Source: Capsulimonas corticalis
GTDB taxonomy: Bacteria > Armatimonadota > Armatimonadia > Armatimonadales > Capsulimonadaceae
Length of the DNA: 64,000 bases
Direction of reading: 5' to 3'
NCBI RefSeq assembly: GCF_003574315.2
Contig: NZ_AP025739.1
Location: forward strand, 2,542,001 to 2,606,000
Part shown: piece by piece, positions 42,658-50,493 of the stretch
Layout: every line of letters begins with the position of its first letter
Position numbering within the stretch: position 1 is the stretch's first letter
Made by a program: the position numbers and the translations under genes
Notes under the pieces: generated by a model
What the model saw: only the letters and a program-made list of their open reading frames with translations
Databases searched by the model: none
What the model was told of the DNA's origin: nothing

Positions 42658-44148
42658 ATGTCACAAAAGAAGGTCGTGATCGTCGGCGCCGGGATCGGCG
42701 GACTGGCGACCGCCATGCGTCTACAGGCGCGGGGCGGGTTTTCGGTGACGGTGCTGGAAAAGAACGCGGCCGCCGGGGGGCGGTGCAACATTTGGGAGTC
42801 CGAGGGGTATCGGTTTGACACCGGGCCCTCGCTGCTTCTGATGACGGATATCTATCGCGAACTGTTCGCGTTCTGTGGCGCGGACTTCGACGCGCTTGTT
42901 CCCCTGATCAAGATGGAGCCGAACTACGGCGTCCACTTCGGCGATGGCTCGTTCATGACGATGTCCAGCGATCTGCCGACAATGATCGCCGAGCTGGAGC
43001 GTATCGAGCCGGGATCGGCGGCGGGCTACTATCGCTTTTTGGAGGACGCCAGCCGCAAGTACCGCCTCGGCCGGTCTGAGTTTGTGGAGAAGGACTTTCG
43101 CACGGCGGGCGACTTCTTCACGGCGCACAACTTGGGGCTGCTCAAGAAGCTCAACGCGCTGGATAAGCTCTACACCCACGTTTCCCAGTTCTTTAAAGAC
43201 GATCGATTGCGCCAGGCGTTTTCGATGCAGTCGATGTATCTGGGCATCTCCCCCTTCGACGCTCCCGCTGTCTATACGCTGCTTCCCTACACCGAACTGG
43301 CCGAGGATGGTCTGTACTATCCCAAAGGCGGTCTCTATACGCTGCCGCGCGCGATGGTCCAGGTCTGCGGAGACCTTGGGGTGGAGATCCGGACGGAGCA
43401 GACGGTCCAAGAGATCGTGGTTCGGGACGGGAAAGCGGTCGGCGTGCGCGTCGGCGGCGAGGTGATTCCGGCGGACATCGTGATCTCCAACGCGGACCTC
43501 CCCTACACCTACACGGATCTGCTGGAGGCGCGGCCGAAGCGTTATGAAGAAGCTTCATGGCGCAAGCAGGCGTTTACTTCGTCGGCCTTCGTCATGTATC
43601 TGGGAACCGATCGCCGCTATCCCGCGCTTCATCACCATAACTTCTATCTTTCGAGCGACTACAAGCGCAACTTCGAGGAGATCTTCGACGCCAAAGTCGC
43701 GCCGCGCGATCCGTCGTTCTATATCAACGCCCCGGGCCGCACGGACCCGTCCGTCGCGCCGGAGGGCGGGGACAATCTCTTTGTGCTGGTCCCGATCCCG
43801 CATCTCACGAAGCAGCAGCAGTGGACGGACGATCAGATCGCGCAGTTCCGGGAGAAAGTCTTCGATCGGCTGGAAGCGCGGGGGCTGACGGATCTGCGCA
43901 AGCATGTCGTGGTGGAGCGCATGGTGACTCCGCACGACTGGGAGCGGCTGTATCGCTTGAAATTCGGCGCGGCGTTTGGACTGTCGCACGGAATTTTTCA
44001 GGTTGGGTACTTCCGGCCCGCGAACAAAGCCCCACATGTGGGTAACCTGTACTTTGTGGGGGCGAGCACCGCGCCGGGGACTGGCGTGCCGCTTGTCTGC
44101 CTGGGAGCCAAGCTCGTCTCCGAGCGTATCGCAGCGGACGCCGCTTAG
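42658..44148 (+). CDS. crtI: Phytoene desaturase
   Basis: A 496-residue FAD enzyme that converts phytoene to lycopene (or neurosporene/related products). It opens with the dinucleotide-binding fold VVIVGAGIGGLATAMRL...VLEKN and closes with the bacterial-type CrtI signature YFVGASTAPGTGVPLVCLGAKLVSERI. GGRCNIWESEGYRFDTGPSLL is also characteristic. Length is normal for CrtI. It has no good Shine-Dalgarno sequence; a GAGGAG lies too far upstream. The phytoene synthase gene follows 15 bases later, so the two form an operon divergent from the cyclase genes. Confidence 0.93.
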   Translation: MSQKKVVIVGAGIGGLATAMRLQARGGFSVTVLEKNAAAGGRCNIWESEGYRFDTGPSLLLMTDIYRELFAFCGADFDALVPLIKMEPNYGVHFGDGSFMTMSSDLPTMIAELERIEPGSAAGYYRFLEDASRKYRLGRSEFVEKDFRTAGDFFTAHNLGLLKKLNALDKLYTHVSQFFKDDRLRQAFSMQSMYLGISPFDAPAVYTLLPYTELAEDGLYYPKGGLYTLPRAMVQVCGDLGVEIRTEQTVQEIVVRDGKAVGVRVGGEVIPADIVISNADLPYTYTDLLEARPKRYEEASWRKQAFTSSAFVMYLGTDRRYPALHHHNFYLSSDYKRNFEEIFDAKVAPRDPSFYINAPGRTDPSVAPEGGDNLFVLVPIPHLTKQQQWTDDQIAQFREKVFDRLEARGLTDLRKHVVVERMVTPHDWERLYRLKFGAAFGLSHGIFQVGYFRPANKAPHVGNLYFVGASTAPGTGVPLVCLGAKLVSERIAADAA

Positions 44149-44163
44149 AAAACCTTTTTTATC

Positions 44164-45027
44164 ATGCCGTCAACGGAGCTGGATCGCGCCTACGATCTCT
44201 GCAAGCGCATCAACGCGCACCATGGCAAAACGTATTACTTCAGCACTCTCTTCTTCCCACCCGAAATCCGTCGAAGCGTTCACGCCCTTTATGGGTTTGT
44301 GCGCTATCCCGACGAGATCGTGGACAACCCTCAGCCGGGCGATGATCCCCGGCGCGGCCTGACGGAATACCGCGACGCCACCCGCATGGCGCTGAAGATG
44401 GGGCGCTCCGACAACCCGGTCCTGCATGCCTTCGCCGATGTCGCCGCGCGCTATCGCATTTCCGAACAGTATCCGCTGGCCTTTCTCGACGCCATGGCGA
44501 TGGACCTCACCCGCTCTCGCTATGAGACATTCGACGACCTCAAGACCTACACCTACGGCAGCGCCTCGGTCGTCGGCCTGATGATGTGCCGCGTGATGGG
44601 CGTCACCAACGAGCAGGCGCTCGTCCACGCCCACGATCTGGGTCTCGCGATGCAGCTCACCAACTTCTGGCGCGACATCGGCGAGGACTGGCGCGACCGC
44701 CAGCGGATTTACATACCCCAGGAAGAGATGCGTCGCTTCGGCTACACCGAAACCATGCTCGCCAACGGCGTCGTCAACGACGCCTTCCGCGACCTCATGC
44801 GCTTCCAGATCGCCCGCGCCCGCGAATACTACGCCAGCGCCGACCTCGGCATGTCCAGCATTCCCCCGCGCAGCCAGCTCCCCGTCAAACTTGCCCGCCA
44901 CCTCTACGCCCAGATCCTCGACAAAATTGAAGAAAACAACTACGACGTCTTCGCCCGCCGCGCCCGCACCACGGCCTTCGAGAAAGCCACCGCCTTCGTA
45001 CGCCTGCGCATGAGCGGGGCTTCGTGA
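44164..45027 (+). CDS. crtB: Phytoene synthase
   Basis: A 287-residue squalene/phytoene synthase-fold enzyme that joins two geranylgeranyl diphosphates into phytoene. The aspartate-rich motifs are present: DEIVDNP (first, in FVRYPDEIVDN) and DIGEDWRDRQRIYIP (second, preceded by QLTNFWR), which bind the diphosphate-Mg clusters. YTYGSASVVGLMMCRVMG is the usual central helix. It ends 15 bases downstream of crtI in the same operon. With crtI and the divergent cyclase genes it supports a cyclic C40 carotenoid pathway. Confidence 0.93.
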   Translation: MPSTELDRAYDLCKRINAHHGKTYYFSTLFFPPEIRRSVHALYGFVRYPDEIVDNPQPGDDPRRGLTEYRDATRMALKMGRSDNPVLHAFADVAARYRISEQYPLAFLDAMAMDLTRSRYETFDDLKTYTYGSASVVGLMMCRVMGVTNEQALVHAHDLGLAMQLTNFWRDIGEDWRDRQRIYIPQEEMRRFGYTETMLANGVVNDAFRDLMRFQIARAREYYASADLGMSSIPPRSQLPVKLARHLYAQILDKIEENNYDVFARRARTTAFEKATAFVRLRMSGAS

Positions 45028-45158
45028 GTCTATGCCGTTTAAGGTGAGGCGCAGGCGGTTATACGCCGGTCGGATCGCGCTCCGTCATCTGCATTGACGT
45101 CCTCCTAAAATCGTTTCGCTTGCTTGTTCATCAAGCACTGTCGAATCTCCTGGAAATA

Positions 45159-45211
45159 TCACGGTAAAGTCACGGAGCAGTCACGACTCTCTCACGAGCG
45201 GCGTCTAGAAT
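45159..45211 (+). promoter_or_regulatory. Four TCACG repeats at 11-bp spacing upstream of a -10
   Basis: TCACG begins at 45159, 45170, 45181 and 45192, exactly 11 bases apart, inside units of the form (G/C)TCACG(A/G)nnnn. A TAGAAT -10 follows at 45206-45211 and there is no good -35. This is the geometry of OmpR/PhoB-type response-regulator sites (Pho boxes are 11-bp direct repeats), which replace the -35. Confidence 0.72.
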
Positions 45212-45226
45212 GCTCCTGAAATTGAT

Positions 45227-45260
45227 TGGGCTCTGCGCCTCCGATGGGGCGCAGGGCCCT
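45227..45260 (+). other. Leader hairpin of the 45292 gene
   Basis: GGGCTCTGCGCC pairs with GGCGCAGGGCCC across a short loop in the 5' leader, about 30 bases before the ATG. It may be structural or control translation; the AGGAG ribosome site follows it. Confidence 0.4.
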
Positions 45261-45291
45261 GTAAAAACGCCGTTCACAGGAGAACACAGAC

Positions 45292-46659
45292 ATGTCGCCA
45301 ACGTTCAAACGATCGCTTGCCTCGATCGCTTTCTTAACTTTGATGGGAGCCTCCGCTGTCCAGGCCAAGACCGCGTGGATCAACTGGGTCATCTCGCCGT
45401 CGCCGGCGATTGGCGGGGTGACCACGCTCCAGCCGACGGATGATTTCTCGCTGATGGGCGCTCACTTCGCGGTCAGCCCACGTAACCCGCCGACACAGGA
45501 CACGGTTCACATCGAGCAGTATTTCAGTACTCCATACTCCAAAGGCTATTTTGATGTCACAACCAGGCATCCTTCTTCCGGCACGGACATGCAGCTGAAC
45601 CTGACGCCGCTATACCTTCCTGATGGCGTGTACTACGTGCAGCTTGAGACGCCTGGCTATGGTCTTTCGAATCGTATCAAGTTCCAGATCACAAGCCCGC
45701 GCAACTACCCGGCGCAAATCTCCGCGACCTCTCATCCCGCCATTACGGGACAGGACTTTACAGTGTCGGGGCTGGGAATTCCGGATTACTGCTATATGTC
45801 CTTTGTTCCGGTGAATAATCCCTACCTTCCCACGCAGAAGGTCGGGGATGTCTCCTCGCGGTTTGGGCTGTACGCATTCACGAAACTCCCGGATACGCTC
45901 TGCGATGGGGATTATCTTGTGTCGTTGGTCTCGGGCGATGGTAAGGTGCAGACCAATTCGCTGCCGGTGACCGTGGTTTCCGCCAAGTCGCCGGGCTATG
46001 TGACCTATGTCCAGGGGTACCACTGCGTCAAGAAGATGAGCACGTTCGGCGGCGACGACACGTATTTCCTGGGGCTCGCCTATAATAGCCGCTACAACTC
46101 CAAAACCTGGGGGACACAAGTGGAGGAAGGCGTGACCGCCGGTAACAATATCTGGGACAGTGTCGACCTTGTGACGGCGATGGACAAAGACGGTGTCGAA
46201 ACGGTCGATCTGCATCCCGCCTCCACGATCTATCTGGTCGGGCTTGGACAGTCGAACAACTACTATTGGGACTTCTTTTATGGGCGAACGTGGGATTACA
46301 GCAAGTACCATCTGAATGGGAATAACGTCTACCAAAATACCTGGGGCACGTTCAAAATGGATAAATTTGAAACTCAGATCGACATCGATAGTTATCTGAA
46401 CGACAACAACTCTCCATCGATGAAAGCCATACAGTTGCAGATCGACGAGGAGTATGCGATCACGCATACCGGCGGCGATGACGTGATCGGCGTGCAGCAG
46501 CTAAAGTGGACGCCGCAGGATGTCGAAAAAGCGCGCCAGATGAACGGCTATCACGACGTCATGAAGATCGTGGACATGTATGGACACGGAAGCCACTATC
46601 AGCTGGAGTGCCACCTGATCCGCGTGTACCCCGGCAGTGCTTACAAGACCTGGTATTAA
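45292..46659 (+). CDS. Large secreted protein of unknown function
   Basis: A 455-residue protein with a clear signal peptide (FKRSLASIAFLTLMGASAVQAK). The mature part has two or three beta-rich segments (residues 25-130 and 140-230, with IPT-like lines such as ISATSHPAITGQDFTVSGLGIPD and CDGDYLVSLVSGDGKVQTNSLPVTV). A C-terminal region of about 220 residues is rich in Tyr/Trp/Asn/Asp (NNYYWDFFYGRTWDYSKYHLNG). I recognise no enzyme motif. CAGGAGA precedes the ATG. The upstream Pho-box-like array suggests response-regulator control, and the hairpin at 46680-46720 ends the transcript. Confidence 0.75.
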   Translation: MSPTFKRSLASIAFLTLMGASAVQAKTAWINWVISPSPAIGGVTTLQPTDDFSLMGAHFAVSPRNPPTQDTVHIEQYFSTPYSKGYFDVTTRHPSSGTDMQLNLTPLYLPDGVYYVQLETPGYGLSNRIKFQITSPRNYPAQISATSHPAITGQDFTVSGLGIPDYCYMSFVPVNNPYLPTQKVGDVSSRFGLYAFTKLPDTLCDGDYLVSLVSGDGKVQTNSLPVTVVSAKSPGYVTYVQGYHCVKKMSTFGGDDTYFLGLAYNSRYNSKTWGTQVEEGVTAGNNIWDSVDLVTAMDKDGVETVDLHPASTIYLVGLGQSNNYYWDFFYGRTWDYSKYHLNGNNVYQNTWGTFKMDKFETQIDIDSYLNDNNSPSMKAIQLQIDEEYAITHTGGDDVIGVQQLKWTPQDVEKARQMNGYHDVMKIVDMYGHGSHYQLECHLIRVYPGSAYKTWY

Positions 46660-46679
46660 AAGCTAACCGCTGCTGGAAA

Positions 46680-46720
46680 CGAGAAATTGCCAGGCTACAT
46701 GACGGCCTGGCAATTTCTCG
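46680..46720. terminator. Perfect 16-bp hairpin between converging genes
   Basis: 46680-46695 and 46705-46720 are exact reverse complements (GAGAAATTGCCAGGC type) with a 9-base loop. The flanks lack a long T-run, but the position, between the stop of the secreted protein and the stop of the PA14 gene, fits a bidirectional terminator. Confidence 0.75.
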
Positions 46721-48745
46721 TCAATGCCCGTTCAGATCGTCCGTCTTCGGATACGAGAAGCAGCTTTGCGGCACGTATTCCTTGAGCTGATGCAGGCTTT
46801 CCCAGTAAAGCTTGATGATCTCGACGCTGTTGCCGTTCTTTTCGTAGTATTCGATCACGATCGGGTACGCCTGGCCCGCCTTCATATCCATCTGCGCGGC
46901 GTCTTCCGACGCCGCGTGGATCGACCAGTTGTCGATCAGCAGTTTGCCGTCGATGTAGAGCCGGACGCCGTCGTCGGAGGCGGTGTAGAACGTATAGGTT
47001 TCGGAGAAGCGCGGCGTGATCTTGCCGGTCCAGCGGATCGAAAACGGCTGGCGCGCCGGCATGCGCGGATCGACAATCTTGCGCGTCCAGTTGAAATTGA
47101 TATTGGCGTCCGGGCGCTGGAACAGTGGCTGCTCGAAGTTTTTGCCCAGATAGTATTGGCCGAGCAAACCGCTGCCGTCGCCGCCGCCATCGACTTTGCC
47201 CTTGCCTTGGATTGTTTGGCCCTTCGGTTTTTGGGCATGCTCCGGCGTCCAGGGCAGGTTCCCACGCGCGCTATGAGAGCCGATGGACACGGGCGTCAGG
47301 AGGAACGCCACCTGCGTGGACTTGTCTTGTTTCGGCGCGGGCGATCCCTGATGCGCCTTGGGGCTGACGACCAGACGGCGCATCGCTTCCGGAACCAGCG
47401 CGCCGGGAATCTCGCCGCTGGGCGCGTTGTCTGTAGTCGGCAGGTGCAGCTTGTGGACCGGGGCGCTTCGCTCATGTCCGGGATCGGCCCCCTGAACATC
47501 GCCCGGCGGCAGGGCGGTGACCGGGCCGCGCGCCAGACGGTCGTAGTTATTCTGAAGCCGCTGCTGTGCGGCGCTCGATTGACCGGACGCCTGCGCCGCC
47601 CTGTCAGTCGCGGGGCGAGAAGACTGGCCGGCGCGCCCCGCTGGCTTCTCGCCGCCGGGCGTGCGCCTGGAGCCATTCGGCGTGGTCAGAGCCTGGGCGC
47701 CGGCGGCTCGATTGCCTGTCTCCGGGCTCGTGCCGGTTTGTCCGTGCGTCGCTTCGGCTGGAGCGCCTCGGCGGTCGGCGCCGGTTTGGCGCGTCGCCCC
47801 GCCGGATGTTTGCGTATTTCCTGAGTCCGGCCCGGATTTCTGATTTCCGCTCGCATTCTGCGGACCGCGCCGCGCGCCCGGATTTGCGCCTTCGTGTACC
47901 GGAACGCCGCCCACCGGCCCATGCTGAGGCAGCGCGGCGTCTTTACCTCCCAGCGGCTGACGGTCGCCTGGCCGCGCTCCGCCTCCGTGCGGACCGTTTG
48001 GGGTGGTGCGCGAGTCGCTCTGGCCGCCCGCGCCGCGCGGCGCGCCCTCCGCGCGCCGTCCATTCGAGCCGCGCTGTGGGTCGGCGTTCTGCGGACCGTT
48101 TGCCCCCTGCGGTGAACCTGTCTGCTGACGATCGCCGCCGCCGACGGTTTTGTCGGCGGCCGCGCCATCCTGAGCTTTTTCCCCTAAACGTGTGGTGACG
48201 CCCTGATCGTCTTTGGGAAGGGACGCCACACGAGTGTCCGGCGCGGAGCTGGCGGGCGCTTTTTCCGCTGTTTGCGGCGGAGGCGCGGTGGCTGGAGATG
48301 GCTTTTCCGGTGTGACGGGCGCGGGCTTATGGTCCGGGAGTTTGAGCGCGTCCGCCTGGATGCGGCGCCGCGCGGCTTCTTGAGCCTGCTCCCGCTGCGC
48401 GAGGCGCTGCTCGTGTGCGGTCAAGCGGCGCTGGGGTTTGAGGCTGGCTTTGGCCGCCGCGCCGGAGGCTGCCGGGGCGCCGTCCGGGCCGAGCGGGCTG
48501 TTCGCGGCGCCGGAGGCCGCCGCGCTTTCGTTTTTGCCTGCGCCGGATCGATTTTTCCCCGTCGCCGAGCTTTCGAGCGGCATCGCTTCCAATTGGATCA
48601 GGCGCGTGGGGAGGGGCGGCTTTGTCTGCCGCGTGGCGGCGTGCGTTGAACGCCAGGCGTCGGTTGTCCCAAGCCAGCAGACAGCGCCGGCGTTCAGGCA
48701 GAGCGCGAGGAGAAATGATTTGCGCAGAGATTTATCGGTCCACAT
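46721..48745 (-). CDS. TonB-like protein with a disordered linker and C-terminal PA14 domain
   Basis: A 674-residue protein. Residues 9-27 are a single N-terminal membrane helix (KSFLLALCLNAGAVCWLG), then about 450 residues of low-complexity Ala/Pro/Gly/Gln sequence. Residues about 520-650 form a PA14 domain (GLLGQYYLGKNFEQPLF, NFNWTRKIVDPRMPARQPFSIRWTGKITP, YTFYTASDDGVRLYIDGKLLIDNW). The order helix-linker-domain copies TonB, but the TonB C-terminal domain is replaced by PA14, a beta-barrel often bound to glycans. The TonB/TolA helix His is Asn here. The ATG lies within the last codons of the second exbD, so translation is coupled to the ExbB/ExbD operon. Confidence 0.85.
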   Translation of the reverse strand: MWTDKSLRKSFLLALCLNAGAVCWLGTTDAWRSTHAATRQTKPPLPTRLIQLEAMPLESSATGKNRSGAGKNESAAASGAANSPLGPDGAPAASGAAAKASLKPQRRLTAHEQRLAQREQAQEAARRRIQADALKLPDHKPAPVTPEKPSPATAPPPQTAEKAPASSAPDTRVASLPKDDQGVTTRLGEKAQDGAAADKTVGGGDRQQTGSPQGANGPQNADPQRGSNGRRAEGAPRGAGGQSDSRTTPNGPHGGGARPGDRQPLGGKDAALPQHGPVGGVPVHEGANPGARRGPQNASGNQKSGPDSGNTQTSGGATRQTGADRRGAPAEATHGQTGTSPETGNRAAGAQALTTPNGSRRTPGGEKPAGRAGQSSRPATDRAAQASGQSSAAQQRLQNNYDRLARGPVTALPPGDVQGADPGHERSAPVHKLHLPTTDNAPSGEIPGALVPEAMRRLVVSPKAHQGSPAPKQDKSTQVAFLLTPVSIGSHSARGNLPWTPEHAQKPKGQTIQGKGKVDGGGDGSGLLGQYYLGKNFEQPLFQRPDANINFNWTRKIVDPRMPARQPFSIRWTGKITPRFSETYTFYTASDDGVRLYIDGKLLIDNWSIHAASEDAAQMDMKAGQAYPIVIEYYEKNGNSVEIIKLYWESLHQLKEYVPQSCFSYPKTDDLNGH

Positions 48746-49205
48746 GGCCCGGATCCTGTCCTGTATCGCCGGCGTCGGTCTTGACGCGCTCGGTCGCGAT
48801 CACGATCGGCGCGCTGCTTCCGGCGCGGGTCATTGTCTCGTTGACGATATCCATCACCGAAATCAGGGTTTGCGTGCTTTGCGTCGGCGCGACGTTCACC
48901 ACGACCGCCGCGCCCGGACGCCGGGCGAGCTCTTGCTGCAAGGCCGTCGGCATATCGGCGGGAGCGATGGGGCGCGCGTTCAAATAGTAGCGCCCGTCCG
49001 GCGCGACCGACAGCGTCATCCGGGCAGGCGTTTTGCCAGGCGCGCCTGCGGCGGCGCTGTCCGTGGGGACATTGAGGCCCAGTCCCTGCATCTTCACCAT
49101 CGAGAGAGTCGTGAACATGAAGAACACCAATAAAAAGAAGATGGTGTCGATCATGGGGACGATCTCAATCCGCGCCTTGCGCAGCTTGGGCTGTGGAAAC
49201 TTCAT
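48732..49205 (-). CDS. exbD: ExbD/TolR-family protein (second copy)
   Basis: A 157-residue proton-channel partner with the ExbD pattern: a short basic N-terminus (FPQPKLRKARIEIVP), one membrane helix carrying the essential Asp in MIDTIFFLLVFFM, and a periplasmic domain. It starts at 49205, overlapping the preceding exbD by four bases (ATGA), and overlaps the PA14 gene by 14. ExbB and ExbD turn proton flow into movement of a TonB-type protein; the PA14 protein is the natural partner here. The periplasmic part has a Gly/Ala/Pro-rich loop (AAGAPGKTPARM). Confidence 0.9.
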   Translation of the reverse strand: MKFPQPKLRKARIEIVPMIDTIFFLLVFFMFTTLSMVKMQGLGLNVPTDSAAAGAPGKTPARMTLSVAPDGRYYLNARPIAPADMPTALQQELARRPGAAVVVNVAPTQSTQTLISVMDIVNETMTRAGSSAPIVIATERVKTDAGDTGQDPGHVDR

Positions 49206-49624
49206 GGACGCTGCGCCCCCAGGTTTCGCGGCAGGGTGGCGACCATCACCTTCGCGGCGTCCGCCTGTTTCGCCAGATCGAACAGCCGCAGAAAGTGGGA
49301 CGCCGGCAGCGCCTTGTCACAGTTGATCAGCACCGTCACATTCGGATCGGACTGCACGCGCCCGCGCAGCATCGCCAGAAGCTGGGGCTCCGTGCAGCGG
49401 GTTCGGTCCAGAAACAGCGCGCCATCGCTCGCCGCCGTCAGCACGACTTGGTTTTGCGGCTTTTGATTCGCCGTTTCACTTTCCGGCAGCGACACGTGCC
49501 GGGACTTCAATGGGACCATGGAGAGACTGGCGATCATAAAGAAGACCAGCAGAAAGAAGATGGTGTCGATCATCGGGACGATCTCGATCCGCGCCCGCTT
49601 GATCTCAGGCATTGGCATCTTCAT
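49202..49624 (-). CDS. exbD: ExbD/TolR-family protein (first copy)
   Basis: A 140-residue ExbD/TolR homologue: MPMPEIKRARIEIVP, then a helix with the conserved Asp in MIDTIFFLLVFFMIASLSMVP, then a periplasmic domain ending in ASHFLRLFDLAKQADAAKVMVATLPRN. It starts at 49624, 20 bases inside the end of the exbB gene, and overlaps the second exbD by four. The two ExbD genes share their N-terminal half almost completely, indicating duplication. Confidence 0.9.
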   Translation of the reverse strand: MKMPMPEIKRARIEIVPMIDTIFFLLVFFMIASLSMVPLKSRHVSLPESETANQKPQNQVVLTAASDGALFLDRTRCTEPQLLAMLRGRVQSDPNVTVLINCDKALPASHFLRLFDLAKQADAAKVMVATLPRNLGAQRP

Positions 49625-50258
49625 ACGCCGGCTCCTCCGCTGGGCGGCTGGCGATGATCTCGATCGCCCGCGTCGCCCCGCGCTCCATCGCCGCCACCAC
49701 GGCGCGCGCCTGCTCGCCGAGCGCGTTGTACCCCACCAGCGTCACGATGGCGATGGCGAGGCCGGTGGCCGTCGCGATCAGCGCCTGGCCGACGCCGCCC
49801 GTGATCGCCGCCGGGCCGCCGAGCGACCTTGGATCGCCGACCACATTGAACGCTCCGATCATCCCCGTGACCGTTCCGAGCAGACCCAGCAGAGGAGAGA
49901 CGGTGATGATCGTGTCCAGAACGCCAAGGCGCTGCGTGATCTTGGGCGTTTCTTCCTGCGCCACCACTTCCAGGGACCGTTCGATCGCGGGAACGTCCCG
50001 ATGCCGATTGCTCACGGCGTGCGCCAGCACCCGGCCCACCGGGCCGCCATGGCTCCGCGCCGTGTCCAGCGCCTCGTCGTAGCGCTCATCGTGCATCAAC
50101 TGCATCACACGCGCCACGAGCAGATCGGCGCCGCCCAGCGCGCGCCGCAGCGCTCCCGCCCGTTCGATCATCACCGTCGTGGACAAAATGGCGCAAACAA
50201 ACAGTGGCCACATCACCGGACCGCCGCGCAGCAGGAACTGAAGCCCGTGGACAAACAT
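49605..50258 (-). CDS. exbB: MotA/TolQ/ExbB proton channel protein
   Basis: A 217-residue inner-membrane protein with three transmembrane helices: one near the start (GGPVMWPLFVCAILSTTVMIERAGALRRAL) and two near the end (ITVSPLLGLLGTVTGMIGAF and QALIATATGLAIAIVTLVGYNAL). The order and the GLLGTVTGMI motif are those of ExbB/TolQ. It is the first gene of the operon exbB-exbD-exbD-PA14. A promoter was not clear in the gap up to 50494, which also serves the divergent symporter. Confidence 0.92.
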   Translation of the reverse strand: MFVHGLQFLLRGGPVMWPLFVCAILSTTVMIERAGALRRALGGADLLVARVMQLMHDERYDEALDTARSHGGPVGRVLAHAVSNRHRDVPAIERSLEVVAQEETPKITQRLGVLDTIITVSPLLGLLGTVTGMIGAFNVVGDPRSLGGPAAITGGVGQALIATATGLAIAIVTLVGYNALGEQARAVVAAMERGATRAIEIIASRPAEEPAYEDANA

Positions 50259-50434
50259 TGCACTCTCCTCGGCGTCGATCGCTCAAATTGCCAGATTGAC
50301 GCCGAATAATAGTACCATATAGATCTATTTTCGATGCGTCGAGCGCGCTGCACGCCATCTGAGGCGCGATGACGCGAGGAAAAGTTTCCTTAGGCTGGTA
50401 AAACATAAGAAATCATGTTAAGATAGTGAGAGCG

Positions 50435-50450
50435 CCGTAAACGATTACGG
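50435..50450 (+). promoter_or_regulatory. LacI-family-type operator before the symporter
   Basis: CCGTAAACGATTACGG is a near-palindrome (CCGTAA/TTACGG arms) with a central ACG, the pattern used by LacI/GalR regulators. It lies 44 bases before the symporter start and about 12 bases after a TAAGAT-like -10. Confidence 0.5.
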
Positions 50451-50493
50451 TATGGTGTCTTGGAAATAACCGGTCAGGAAAGGCGGCGGCGTA

